Source of the DNA: Anastrepha obliqua
Lineage: Eukaryota > Arthropoda > Insecta > Diptera > Tephritidae
Length of the DNA stretch: 64,000 bases
Reading direction: 5' to 3'
Assembly: GCF_027943255.1 (NCBI RefSeq)
Contig: NC_072893.1
Location: 96,851,784 to 96,915,783 of the forward strand
Shown here: positions 22,157 through 33,751 of the stretch, piece by piece
Layout of the letters: the number at the start of each line of letters is the position of its first letter
How positions within the stretch are numbered: the stretch's first letter is position 1
Position numbers and translations under genes: made by a program
Notes under the pieces: generated by a model
Database searches by the model: none
What the model was told of the DNA's origin: nothing
Seen by the model: only the letters and a program-made list of their open reading frames with translations

Positions 22157-23880
22157 GATATATAGTTGTATTTTACAATTACCTCAAAATAGTCAGCTAG
22201 AAGTTATCTCCTTCCTAGCAATTGGTATTTTTACTGCAGGGTGTTTACAAATGTGAATGCTATGATGGTTGTTTGTTAGCGTAACCTTATTTATGCCCCC
22301 AGTAAGGTGAGTTGAATGCTCATGAACTTAGAAGACAACTTAATTGTTGGCAACTATTAATACACACACGCCAGCTAGGAATGGGGAGGAAACCAGTGTG
22401 TGTGTGCAATAGAGCGTGGTATGCAAGGTTAAGTTAGGTTAAGCTAAATTGGCTTCGCTTGTAAAGGTCACTGGCAAGACACAAAAGGCGATTTTTATAT
22501 CAGAAAAGAAAAATATTTCCAAATTGTTCAATTACATACCTCCAATCAACGCGTTCAACAAAAGGGTGCCCAAATGTCCAATGCTTCGAAAAGGTGATGT
22601 GCAGAATTCTGAAAATTCTTTTCGAAAAGCTAGGCATCCTTTTTATCTTTATAGTGCTCAAAGAATACACAGCACAGAACTCCATCACTGCGGTCTATAT
22701 AACTAATTATTATCCCAGTGAGGGATTAAATAAGTTTTATTTAGAAACCTCATTAAGTTTCTATTCCACCTTCTACTACGAGTAACTGCGGTAGCCTATT
22801 TGTCTCTGAGCTTCACAACTTTGTCTAGAACGAAAAGCCGAAAAGCGAAATGAACTTGTATCCCAAATCGATCGCCAAAGTTCGACAGTCAAGCATTTCT
22901 CTTTCAACTTCCATTATATTCAAGATAATACATATTAATAATAATTCTGAGAAACGTGTGCAGCTCTAAAAGCATGGAACCGAGAAATGCATTCTTCCCT
23001 GCCAAACCACAAAGCTGCACACATTGAATGTTAGGTATATCGATGAATACCGTTATCACATAGATAAGTTCTTCAAGCAAACAGTAAAGGGTGCTGTGAA
23101 CAGTAAAAGATCTAGGCAATTAGGTTTTCATACAGTAGGGAAGCGTAACAAACTAAAGCCCCGCTGGTCCGTACTCGAGAGATATGCGGTACGGTTTGCA
23201 CTTTCCTACAAACTCTAACAAGATATGCGTCTATAATAAGGCAGGTCATATCATTTATAACACACTGCAGAAAGAGCAAATGAAAAATTGCAACCCACCC
23301 CCCTGATAGCAGCCCCATTACACCATCAAATGACATATTACTATCCTTCAGCTTGAACCCCAATAACCTTCTGTGCCAATATTGAACGAAAATGAAAAAA
23401 GAAATAAAAATAAAAACATCCACATATACATCTGTATGTTTTTAGGTAAATGTATGTATGTATATTCATATGATGTTATGTAAAGACTTTTCCTCAAACT
23501 AAGGGAAATTGTTAAGTTTAGGAGAACTGAAAATTAAGCACGAGATATGTTTGGTTGTCTCTCTTCCATACTCACGAAAGCTTTAACGACGTAGATAAAG
23601 CAGTGCAATGTCACCATACTTAAGAGTAAAGTAATTTCGCCAGAGAGTTTGTGTATGAGAGAACTGTTAAATCCTAAAGAATAATTTTCCCGCTCTTAAA
23701 AGTTGAATTTCAAATTTCAATAAACTGTTGCTTAAAACTGAAAATAACGCGCTAAAAGAGGCTGTATACGTTAGTTCTGATAGATTTATATTTAATATTT
23801 TATATCTTACTAGCTGAACCCCTGCCCACTTCGCCACGAAAATAAAATGTTTCCGAAAATTTGAGTAAAACTAAGAGATT
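22157..23880. other. Non-coding, nothing recognised
   Basis: No reading frame with a recognisable motif. Short TGTATG runs lie near 23450. Confidence 0.5.
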
Positions 23881-24376
23881 TATTGGTATATAAATAGGTA
23901 AAGTTAGCCAAAGGCGCTGGAAATCATACTCAGCATGCCACCTATTGACATTATGGCAGAAAATCTGGCAGCGAAATCCGCATAGAGGTTAGTGGCTGCT
24001 GGAGTATTCACCTGTAGAACCTTCGGACACAGCTCAATAGGAAAGTGCAGTTCAGGTTGCACAGACTACATGACTTCGTTACCTCATTGGAAGAGAAGAT
24101 TTCGTACTACAATTGAAAAGGAGGGATGGCACAAAGGCATGAAGTCTGGCCATAGGACTTTTCACATCTACACAGACGTCTCTAAAACTTTAGATGGAGT
24201 GGGAGCAGGCACTTACTACTCAAAACTAGGGATAAGGCAGCGTTTCAAACAGCCAGACCACAGCAGTATTTTCCAAGCAGATGTTTTGGCTGTGGGGAAA
24301 GTCCGCGGCTAACCTACACAAGAACACGAAAGAACTCAATAATTAATATATGTAATATAACATATACGTGAACAGT
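23881..24376 (+). pseudogene. Jockey-like LINE family D ORF2, left part
   Basis: Reads MPPIDIMAENLAAKSA near 23936, then WKRRFRTTIEKEGWHKGMKSG and FHIYTDVSKTLDGVGAGTYY near 24160 (RNase H, TDGSK changed to TDVSK), then SSIFQADVLAVGKVRG near 24268 (Glu of the FQAE motif changed to Asp). Closely related to 12912-13130. The frame is interrupted at 24377 by the inverted-repeat element and resumes with DSQAAIKAIS at 24893. Dead. Confidence 0.82.
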
Positions 24377-24889
24377 AGGCCGGGTCGATTTGTGGGGAGG
24401 CAAAAAAATCGCCCATTGCTCTGTGAAAATCATATTCTGATGTCCCCCAATTGGGGTCGAACTTTTAGTGTATTTTTTGGCGAGGCAAAAAAATCGCCCA
24501 TTACTCTGTGAAAATCATATTCTAGAGATCAAAATAAGAAACTTTGCCGAAGGAACCATACCTCTAAAACGAATTCTGATGTCCCCCATGTAAAGGCCAA
24601 AAATGGTGATATTTTGAAATGATTGTATGGGGAACCCCCCAGGGGAGTTCCAGGGGGGCTGCCACTGGCATGGGTGGATCGGCCGTCCAAAGTTAGTGGG
24701 GGTCGGTCAAACATTTGGACTCGATTGGAGCACTCTAAATGGGTCAAAGTTGGATTTTTCGTTCGACCCAAATTGGGGGACATCAGAATTCGTTTTAGAG
24801 GTATGGTTCCTTCGGCAAAGTTTCTTATTTTGATCCCTAGAATACGATTTTCACAGAGCAATGAGCGATTTTTAAATCGACCCGCCTTA
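24377..24889. mobile_element. Inverted-repeat (foldback-like) element, copy 2
   Basis: 513 bp. The left end is AGGCCGGGTCGATTTG and the right end, inverted, TAAGGCGGGTCGATTT. Likely 9-bp target duplications are GTGAACAGT (24368-24376) and GTGGACAGT (24890-24898), one mismatch. The left arm contains an imperfect ~80-bp internal repeat (CATTGCTCTGTGAAAATCAT at ~24413 and again, with one change, at ~24499). The centre matches copy 1 but in the opposite orientation. Confidence 0.8.
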
Positions 24890-25600
24890 GTGGACAGTCA
24901 AGCAGCAATAAAAGCAATAAGCTCATATCGTATTAAGTCCAAAAATGTTCCATAGAAAGTCTAGCCGCAAACAGTAGGCTGCATATCTATTGGGTACCTG
25001 GTCACAAAGGCATTATGGGGAACGAAATAGTACATGAGATAGCAAACAGTGCTGTCAGACTACCATTTGAACAGGAGAACGATATACTAAAACCGCTAAA
25101 CAAAATATTCAACGAAATGGACGACTACTCGAAAAAGTGAGTGGAAGCTCGGTAGACTAATCTGACCACATGCAAAATAGCAAAAGTTATGTGTAGAACT
25201 AACGACAAAAAACTGACTCAGTTCGTACTTACGCTCGCACGAAAGGACTGCAGAACTATCATAGGTATGCTAACAGGTCATAATCCATAGGCTGCACATG
25301 CGTACAGGATAGAGATTGCTAACACGGACAATTGCAGGAAAAGCAGAGCGGATGTTGAGGAAACTTTAGAACACCTTCTGTGCGTTTGTCTGGCATTATT
25401 AAAAAATGTCTGGGAGCCCCATTGTTTGTAGGTCTGCAGAACGTCTCAAAATCGGATCTCCCAGGTCTGCTTAGATTCGCCAAAAGCGTTGACATCCCAC
25501 ATGATGTCTACTTTCAGAATTCATAGAGGTCGGTCTCCATCTGGTATCGCTAGGGACCAAAAGGTCTATGCGTGGCTTAGGCTCAGGCTTACCTAACCTA
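24890..25600 (+). pseudogene. Jockey-like LINE family D ORF2, right part and 3' end
   Basis: DSQAAIKAISSYRIKSKNV opens the segment (RNase H). The WVPGHKG equivalent is out of frame near 24985. Then CRTNDKKLTQFVLTLARKDC and RTIIGMLTGHN near 25190-25285, and DVEETLEHLLCVC near 25350 (zinc-knuckle-like). The end carries CCATCTGGTATCGC, GACCAAAAGGTCTATG and CTTACCTAACCTAATCTAA, the family D 3' terminus also present inverted at 33104-33185. Confidence 0.82.
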
Positions 25601-27617
25601 ATCTAAAAAATTTATTGCAATCCTTATATATAATAAACATTCTTGATTTATTTCACCATTCGTAGAAATAGAACATCGTTCAACAACTTCATTTTTAGAA
25701 TTTCCAAGAAAACAAATTTACAAAAACTGATACTTATAGTTTTCGAGTTATTTGAAGATAAAGTTTTTAAATTTGTTGGCCACTCAACGCCATTTCTCTA
25801 TGAAGCCAAGCACTGCTTTCAATTGGTTTACTTTTACAAACACTTTATATAATTTTAAACTTTCAGCAACTCTTTATTTTAATCAATATTTATAGAGAAC
25901 TTATTAAAATACGATTATAAAATAAATTAATATATTTAATTTAATTTTTAATTTTTAATATTGTTTTAATATTTAATTTAATTTTTAATTTTTAATTTGC
26001 TCTCAAATAAGTAGCAAAACTGTACAAATTTAGTGCCACTTTTACCCCCAAATTCGTTTGTCTCTCCATTTCAAAACTTCCCGTTATCTGCAAATGGCAT
26101 AACTATCTGACCCTCTGGTGCAACTGACCATGAATCTTGATAAGAAAAGATGTCAAGTTAAAATCCTGTAAAAAACTTTAATTACCATAAATGTGGACAC
26201 GGAATTGTCCCTGATAATATTTGTAACACCAAACGAAGTAATTTGAAAACATAAATTGTAAGTTGTTTAAGACATACTTTGAATCAGGTGACGTTGCAGA
26301 GACCAAGGCATGCAATAATTCTGGCGCACAATTCAATCTCTGCAAATTGACTTCCCCATTTGCACAGCCCAATCCTGGTGCTTTAGTGCTGAAGTTGAGT
26401 TTCTCCAAGAATGATAGAAAGAAGATTGCGCCCATCAAGAGTGAGTGATGTCACGTTTTTCACGTTTAATTTAAAGCTACCGAAGCTTTAAGTTAAAAAA
26501 AAATGTATTATTATACAAAAGAAGGTTAAAAAAGGCCACTCTGAGAAGATTTTAGTGCTAATGAAAATTAGTTGGTTCTTATAAAATTTGATATTTTGAA
26601 AGTGTGAATTTAATTGTTTGCTCCTTTGGTTACGCAAGAATATTAAATGTCCCTCTCTCAACTCTTCTTAAATTTGAAAACCTTTTTACACATTTTAAAA
26701 GGCGTTTGAATTTACTGAATGCGGATTAAAACCATAGAGGTGTAATCGTTTCTTCCGGCCATCAATCCTTAGTGGGACATAGGGCATCAAGAGGAGTATT
26801 CATTGTAAAAATAAGCCACAAAATATCAGAAAATACTAAAGAAGTGATACTGACATTTTTACAAAAAGAGTACCTTATCTAGTTACATAACCTCAAATAT
26901 AGCAAATAAGTCGTTCCCTTAACAAAAGAGTCTCGCTTAACAAAAAAAAACTCATAAATTAAATTGTACATAAGCTACACATTTATTTAAAAAAAACGCA
27001 CATTCTAAAGACAATTTGACACGCATACAAAGTTATTTAAGTGATTCAATAAAAATTTGGTGTGTAATTTTCTTTAAATGGGCATTTTAGTGCGTTTTTA
27101 TATCCAAAGCTAGGCAACACTGCAGTAGCGAGAGAGAGATTTGACTGCCGAAAGCAGAAGAACACCAACAACACCGGCAATCGCAGGCAATGCCACCAGA
27201 TGTTAAAAAAAAATAAAGCTGAATAAAACTGAGTGAATTATTTAACTAATTATTAAAAAATGTATATTTTACAAAATTATAAACATTACATTTTAATTAG
27301 AACAGGCTAGAAAAATGTCATGAAGAAAGAACTAAAACTCCGAGACTAAATACCAAAAAAAAAGTTACGAAAATGGTAATCTGGCCATACTGGAGCTAAA
27401 ATCACGTAACTCGTTGTCAAATTCGCTGAGAGCAAAGTAACGGGACCACGATAGGCGACATCTCATTATTCTTTCCATCATGGAGTTTCTCGCGATGCTC
27501 ACTCATTTGAGGGGACCTCTTCACTATCATAGTTGAATGTATGTTCGCTGTGTGTGATGTAGCTCAATTTCCTCTACTCTGGCTGAAACCTGCGTCTTAG
27601 CATTAGTACTATAACTA
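25601..27617. other. Non-coding, with an AT minisatellite
   Basis: No gene recognised. At 25930-25998 a unit of roughly 28 bp, TTTAATTTAATTTTTAATTT plus a few bases, occurs twice in tandem with a short spacer. The frames at 26178-26448 show no domain. Confidence 0.5.
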
Positions 27618-28868
27618 AAGGCGGATTTTTTAAGACCTATTTGAAAGTTTTTCAAAAAAACACACGTAAAATTCAGAAAAATGCATGAAATTTTTATTTA
27701 AATCGATAGTACAGTCCATATAATTTAATGTTTGAAGATTACTCGTATTTCATGCAAATGTTGACCGCGACTGCGCTTGAAATGGTCCATCCGCTTAGTC
27801 CAATTTTGGCATACTCTTTCCAATGTTTTGGCCGGTATCTCAAATATAAATGCTTTAATGTTGTCTTCCAATGCGTTAATTGAAGCAGGCTTGTCTGAAT
27901 AGACTTGAGCTTTAACATCGCCCCACAAAATATAATCTAAAGGTGTTGTATCGAACGATCTGGGTGGCCAATTGACAGGTCCCGAACATGAAATAAAATG
28001 TTCACCGAACTCGCCTCTCAACAAGTCCGTTGTTATGCGTGCTGTGTGGCATGTGGCACCGTCTTGCTGAAACCACATATCATGCAACTCCATCTCTTGC
28101 ATTTTGAGCAAAAAACAGTTGGATATCATTTCACGGTAGTACGGTCCAATAATACCTCCAGCCCATAAACCGCACCAAACTGTGACCTTTTCTGGATAGG
28201 TAGCTCTTGCAATTCTTCTGGCTGATCTTCACTCCAAAATCGACAATTCTGCTTATTTAAGTACCCATTGATCCAAAAACGAGCTTCGTCGCTGAACACA
28301 ATTTTTCGATAAAAAAGTGGATCTTCGGCCAACTTTCCAAGAGCCCATTCACCAAAAATTCTGCGTTGCGGTAGGTCGTTCGGCTTCAATTCTTGCACCA
28401 GCTGTATTTTGCAGGGCTTCACACCTATGTAAGTCATTTCGCAAAATTTTCCACGTTGTTGAGTAACAGAGGCCCAATTGCTGCGAACGGCGACGAATCG
28501 ATAATTGATGGTCATTATTAACACTGGCCGATACAGCTGCGATATTTTCTTCAGTTCGCACTCTACGTAAGCGTGTTGTAAATTTGGTTCTAAATTTAGT
28601 CACAATATATTGCAATAGCTCGAATAGCCGCTTCAGTGGGTCGATTAAACTGATCATAAAATGGAAGAAGCGAGCGATAAACTTTCCTAACAGAACACCC
28701 ATTTTTATAATAAAATTGAATGATTTGCAAGCGTTGTTCTTTTGTAAAACGATTCATGGTTAAATTATAGACCAAACTGAAGATGTTTCACAGTGAAACA
28801 AAAAACGAAACGTGCGTCAGCTGTTTAAACCAACTGTTTAAAAAGACAGTAGCTAAAAATTCACCCTT
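27618..28868 (-). mobile_element. mariner-like element, D41D group, copy 1
   Basis: 1251 bp, flanked by TA (27616-27617 and 28869-28870). Ends: AAGGCGGATTTTTTA at the left and AAGGGTGAATTTTTA at the right (inverted). The transposase lies on the minus strand. Same family type as 28939-30210 but with different terminal repeats, so a separate lineage. Confidence 0.83.
27725..28757 (-). pseudogene. D41D mariner-like transposase, frameshifted
   Basis: Starts at ATG 28757 (MNRFTKEQRLQIIQFYY, first helix-turn-helix). Stops and a frame change follow near 28600, then EENIAAVSASVNNDHQLSIRRRS-QQLGLCYSTTWKILR (second helix-turn-helix, split across frames), then LVQELKPNDLPQR. Catalytic sites: VFSDEARFWING (D1), WFQQDGATCHTAR (D2), TTPLDYILWG (D3). 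The D2-D3 gap is 41 residues, the spacing of the rosa-type group known from tephritids. Another shift near 28129 separates the two readable halves. The C-terminus HEIRVIFKH ends at 27725. Confidence 0.86.
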
Positions 28869-28938
28869 TAAAACTTTTATATTTTGTTTTGAGTGGTATT
28901 CTAAAAGTGACAGCGTGTGTCTTAGTAGGCTGAATGTA

Positions 28939-30210
28939 ACGGGTGATCAATCATGAGGTGCTTTTTTCAATAGTTAAAAAAAAACAAAAATGTAAATTAT
29001 GTTCAAAACCTTTATTTATCATTTGAAAGGACATTCTTTGACATTTACTTTTTGAATATGACTTCATTCAAATGTTGGCCGCAACTACGCTTAAGGTGGT
29101 CCATTCTGAAGGTCCAATTTTCAATCACTCGTTCGAGCATTTCGACTGGTATGTCGTAATGTTGGCTTCCAGAGCTTCAATCGTAGCTGGCTTATCAGCA
29201 TAGACCTTGGACTTCACGAATCCCCAAAGAAAAAAGTCCAAAGGTGTGATATCACAAGATCTTGGTGGCCAACTCACAGCTGCTCTCCGAAATGACTTCT
29301 CAATAAAGTCATTGTTTCACGAGCTGTATGGCAAGTGGCTCCGTCTTGTTGAAACCAAATGTCGTAGAGATCATTAGATTCAATTTCAGGTAGCAAAAAG
29401 TCCGATATCATGGTACGGTAGCGAGCACCATTCACAGTTACGTTGCGGCCATCATCATTTTTGAAAAAATATGGACCGATGATTCCACCAGCCCATAAAC
29501 CACACCAGACCGTTGTTTTCTCTGGGTGTAAAGGTAGCTCTTGAACCTGTTCTGGTTGCTCTTCATCCCAAATACGGCAATTTTGCTTATTGACGTAACC
29601 ATTGAGCCAGAAATGCGCCTCATCGCTGAACAAAATTTTGCTCGAAAACAGCGGATCTTCTTCAATCTTTTCAAGAGCCCAATCAGCAAAACGGTGACGT
29701 GCAGGAAGGTCATTTGGCTTTAGTTCTTGTACGAGCTGTATTTTGTATGCTTTTAAATGAAGATCCTTCCGTAAAATTGACCAAGTTGTTCTATACGACA
29801 GTCCAAGTTGCTGAGAACGGTGCCGAATCGATTCATCGCGGTTTTCACGTACACTCTCTGCTACTGCCGCTATATTCTCAATGCTTCTTGCTGGACGTGG
29901 TCTATTCGGTTGAGAATTATCAACCAATGAATATTCGGATTCAAATTTGTTGATGGTATGTCGAATAGTGTTTAAGGCAGGCCGATTATGTTGACCATAA
30001 TGCGGTCTAAGCGCACGAAAAACATTTGTCACAGAACGCTGATTTTCATAATACAGTTGAACAATTTGTAGACGTTGTTGCGGTGTGAGTCTTTCCATGA
30101 TGAAATGCCAAACGCTGTTCAACAAATCCACGATGACAGTTTGCCACAACTCGCGCGCGATCTGTAAAAAAAACGCAAATGAAAAAAACTCCTCTTAATT
30201 GATCACCCGT
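28939..30210 (-). mobile_element. mariner-like element, D41D group, copy 2
   Basis: 1272 bp flanked by TA (28937-28938, 30211-30212). Left end ACGGGTGATCAATCATGAGG; right end, inverted, ACGGGTGATCAATTAAGAGG. It lies only 70 bp from the related element at 27618-28868, in the same orientation. Confidence 0.9.
29045..30098 (-). pseudogene. D41D mariner-like transposase, nearly complete
   Basis: Start at ATG 30098 (MERLTPQQRLQIVQLYY) rather than the upstream Met of the open frame at 30149, because the family begins here. Helix-turn-helix domains cover residues ~1-125 (SIENIAAVAESV, QLGLSYRTTWSILRKDL). Catalytic: LFSDEAHFWLNG (D1), WFQQDGATCHTAR (D2), ITPLDFFLWG (D3). A small deletion just after RSHFGEQ near 29276 shifts the frame; VSWPPRSCDITPLD follows in another frame. 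A second shift near 29157 precedes IPVEMLERVIENWTFRMDH and the stop at 29045-29047. Two small lesions in an otherwise full-length ~350-residue protein. Confidence 0.9.
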
Positions 30211-30212
30211 TA

Positions 30213-31541
30213 TTACAATAATATTGCAAGATACGTCTACTCTAAAAAACGGTACCACATTTCTGTGTTTGTGAAGCAAATTGCATTTGTATCTTTTGAC
30301 GATTGGTTAAAGTTTAAGTGATTAGTGCTATTTCAGAAGTTTAATACTGCTCAGGAGACCCATATCTCATATTTCCACCTCAGTTTCCGCAATCTTTACG
30401 TTTGCTCAATTTAGTCCTAACCTTTATTTTGGTGACAGGACGCCAGTAATTCGCGTTCTTTGTGGAATATTTTACCACAAAATTAGAAACATAAAGGGGG
30501 ATTTGTGATTCAGCATCGTTACTTTGACATCGCTGAACATACTCAAATTATTTATTTTTTCTTCCCTACTTTCTCCTTGTACCTCCCTTTTTGTGACAAC
30601 TACATATTTTCAATTATTTTACGGAATTTCTACAACTACCATTACTTATCTGTACCCTCTAATACTTCTCCCACTTCTACTATTAATTACTATTTATTAA
30701 TCTTATAATCATTTATTACTTTGAGTTTTACAATTGCAGCCTCGTTTTCAGGTCAAATATTATAAAAATAACTTATGCTATGTTTGAGTAAACAAATAAA
30801 TAAATAAAATGAAATATTGTAAATCCCGCACTAGCACTCCAAAACTGTTTATATATATAATATTTGGCGGCATGTATGGCTCAAAATATTGGTTTTAATT
30901 ACAATGCAAATGCAATAATCGGCCACAAATAAGCGAAATAGTGTAGTTCAGTACAATCGCACATATACACAAAAACATGGATGAATTTGTCGGCTATAAC
31001 CCAACAAAATATTTGCTTACTGAGAATCGGATTTGTAATGTGACGAATATTCTGTAACACATTACCAACCTCATGAAAGCGCCTCTGACTTTACACATGC
31101 GCGGCATTAGGCACAAACGCTTGTCTTTCGCAATTCTGAGAAACACTTTTGTAACGCATTCTCTATTTATGCTTAGAATTGCTTTTGTAGAACATATCCA
31201 ATTCCGATTGGAGCGATTCCGAGTAAAGTGATCCAAACTGAAAAAATTTATAATTATCAGATTTATTCAAAATTGAAAATTTTAATATTGTAGTTTTTTA
31301 AGGTCAAATGTTTTTGGTACTTTTTAATATTTTATATTTTTGTTTTTTTCTTTTAAGGCTAAAATATCATCGTCGTCACCTTCCAAAGCTCCTTCTTTAT
31401 TTTTCCCTCTATTTGGTTGTTCTCCCTCTGTTTTTCCTCTTTATGGCATCACAATGAACGAATTTCATTATTTGTACAAGTTAGCCGCTCGGGTGGGCAG
31501 CCACTTATCCTATTCTATCCAAGGATAATATATATATATAT
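30213..31541. other. Non-coding, nothing recognised
   Basis: AT-rich, no motif. Ends in a TA microsatellite (31525-31545) that is probably the tail of the SINE at 32237-32440. Confidence 0.5.
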
Positions 31542-31549
31542 ATATGTAT

Positions 31550-32228
31550 TAGGGTGGTCCAAAAATGCATGGGAAAAAATTTATATTAAAATTTTTATGC
31601 TGCCGCCCCCATAATGGTAAAGAATGAAAAATAAAAAGACCCGTATTTTTTTTTTTTTAATCAGACCATATTTAATGGTGCCGCCGGGGCTTTGAAATAT
31701 CCCATGTATTTTGCATGGGAAAAAAATACTTTTTCGTAGATTTCATGTAAAAACCTGGAAAATGAATATATTTTAACCGGATACCTCAGTTTCTCTTCAT
31801 AATTGGTCAGGGAATAACAACCAATTATGAAATAATTAATTTTTTTGTATTAACTATTTTTTATAGAACCCCAAAAAGCCCCCATAAAACGAAAATCTAA
31901 GAAAAAATCGAAAAACAATACTTTATATTACTTTTATGAAAGTAGTCAATACAAAAAAAATTAATTATTTCATAATTGGTTGTTATTCCCTGACCAATTA
32001 TGAAGAGAAACTGAGTTATCCGGTTAAAATATATTCATTTTCCAGGTTTTTACATGAAATCTACGAAAAAGTATTTTTTTCCCATGCAAAATACATGGGA
32101 TATTTCAAAGCCCCGGCGGCACCATTAAATATGGTCTGATTAAAAAAAAAAAAATACGGGTCTTTTTATTTTTCATTCTTTACTATTTTGGGGGGCGGCA
32201 GCATACAAATTTTTTTTGGACCACCCTA
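31550..32228. mobile_element. 679-bp foldback element with ~290-bp arms
   Basis: An almost perfect palindrome: the left arm 31550-~31850 is repeated inverted at ~31945-32228, leaving a ~90-bp loop. Ends TAGGGTGGTCCAAAAA and its inverse. Perfect 8-bp target duplications ATATGTAT at 31542-31549 and 32229-32236. Landmarks in both arms: GCCGCCGGGGCTTTG, TCCCATGTATTTTGCATGGG, ACCAATTATGAA. No coding capacity. The 8-bp duplication fits hAT- or P-type transposases, but none is here to prove it. Confidence 0.92.
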
Positions 32229-32236
32229 ATATGTAT

Positions 32237-32440
32237 ATGATTGGCGCGTACACCCTTTTCGGGTGCTCCTCCTCCTGTTTGTGGTGTGCGTCTTGATGCT
32301 GTTCCACAAATGGAGGGACCTACAGTTTCAAGCCGACTCCGAACGGCAGATATTTTTATGAGGAGCTTTTCCATGGCAGAAATACAATCGGAAGTTTGCC
32401 ATTGCCTGCCGAGGGGCGACCGCTATTAGAAAAATATGCT
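32237..32440 (-). repeat. tRNA-derived SINE, copy 2 (5'-truncated)
   Basis: Inverse of the SINE body: the 3' end, TACGCGCCAATCATATA on the minus strand, lies at the left, and the copy runs to GCGGTCGCCCCTCGG near 32405-32430. The tRNA-like head with A and B boxes is missing, as expected from 5' truncation during reverse transcription. Its AT tail is split from the body by the foldback element. Confidence 0.85.
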
Positions 32441-32728
32441 TGAAGAAAATATATGCATTTTTTTGTTAAAAACGTATTGCAAAAATAAAATTTTTGTTTT
32501 TGTAAATGACGCCCCCCTCAGATCTTTGGAATACGTACAGGAAAAAAAGAATTTCCTGAAATTTAAATTCATCATATCCATAAATTCCCTCTTTGCGTTG
32601 AATTGCAGCCACCTTTTATGTTTTTTATAGATATATAAAAGAATAACTTATAAAGAAATAAATTTCCATATTTTTCTCTTTTTTCGTGGGTCCAGGCTAT
32701 GTTTTACTCCATTGTTATATCGTTGAAC

Positions 32729-33027
32729 GGTGGCCGCCGTAGCCGAGTATACTGGTGCGTGACTACCATTCCGGATTCGGAGTAAGTAGGTTCGAATCTC
32801 CGTGAAACACCAAAATGAAGAAAAAGTTTTTCTTAATAGCGGTCGCCCAATGGCAAACCTCCAAGCAAATATCTTCCATGAAAAAGCTCCTCATAAAAAA
32901 TATGTGACGGTCGGAGTCATAACTGTAGGTCCCTCCATTTGTGGGACAACATCAGCCCACACGCCACAAATAGGAGGAGGAAATCAGCAAAAACACCCAA
33001 AAAGGGTATAAGCGCCAATTATATATA
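32729..33027 (+). repeat. tRNA-derived SINE, copy 3 (full length)
   Basis: Head GGCCGCCGTAGCCGAGTATA with A-box character at ~32740, and a perfect B box GGTTCGAATCTC at 32789-32800. The body matches copy 1, with small deletions after GCGGTCGCCC. The 3' end AGCGCCAATTATATATA runs directly into the Tc3-like element at 33028. Confidence 0.88.
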
Positions 33028-33103
33028 CTGTCTGTGTCAGAAAACAGGAACCGCGATTATTCATGAAGTATAAAAGATATATATTTAAATTTTTATTACA
33101 TGA

Positions 33104-33751
33104 GGGTTAGGTTAGGTAAGCCTGGTTGGCAATAAGCCACGCATAGACCTTTTGGTCCTTAGCGATACCAGATGGAGACCGACCCCTATGAATACCTAAA
33201 GTAGAAATCTTGTAGGATGTCAGCTCTTTTGGTGAATCTATGTAGGGCTGGGAGCTCCGCTTTTGAAACGTCTTCCAGACCTTCAAATAGTGGGGCTCCC
33301 AGGCATCTTAGTCGCGTTTTTAATAATTCCGGACAAATGCACAGAAGGTGTTCTAAAGTTTCCTCAACATCCTCTCTGTATTTCCTGCATTTGTCCGTGT
33401 TAGCAATCCCTATCTTGTACGCATGTGCAGCCAATAGATTGTGACCTGTTAGCATACCTATGATAGTTCTGCATTCCTTTCGCGAGAGCGTAAGTACGAA
33501 TTGAGTCAGTTTTTTGTCGTTAGTTCTACACATGCATGTGGTCAGCTTTCACTTGCCTTTTCATGTGGTCGTCCATTTCACTATATATTGGCTTTGGTAT
33601 GTCATTCTCTTGCTCAAAAGGTAGTCTAACAGCACTTTTTCCTATCTCATCTACTATTTCGTTCAACATAATGCCTTTGTGACCAGGTACCCAGTAGATA
33701 TGCAGCCTACTGTTTGCGGCTAGCCTTTCTTTGGCCTCCCTGCTTCGTTTT
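33104..33751 (-). mobile_element. LINE family D 3' fragment nested in the Tc3-like element
   Basis: Minus-strand 3' end of a Jockey-like LINE. TTACATGA target duplications at 33096-33103 and 33752-33759. The coding part 33186-33533 is open and reads CRTNDKKLTQFVLTLSRKEC, RTIIGMLTGHNLLAAHAYK, DVEETLEHLLCICPELLKT and KRADILQDFYF. The upstream part (33540-33740) contains the RNase H end, with a WVPGHKGI-like stretch. The 3' terminus GCTTACCTAACCTAACC is at the left end. It matches 24890-25600. Confidence 0.88.

Noticed and set aside
24623..24955. 110-codon frame shared by both inverted-repeat copies (also 17492-17785)
   Set aside because: Conserved between copies only because the DNA is a repeat. 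It runs through the arm into flanking LINE sequence and shows no domain.
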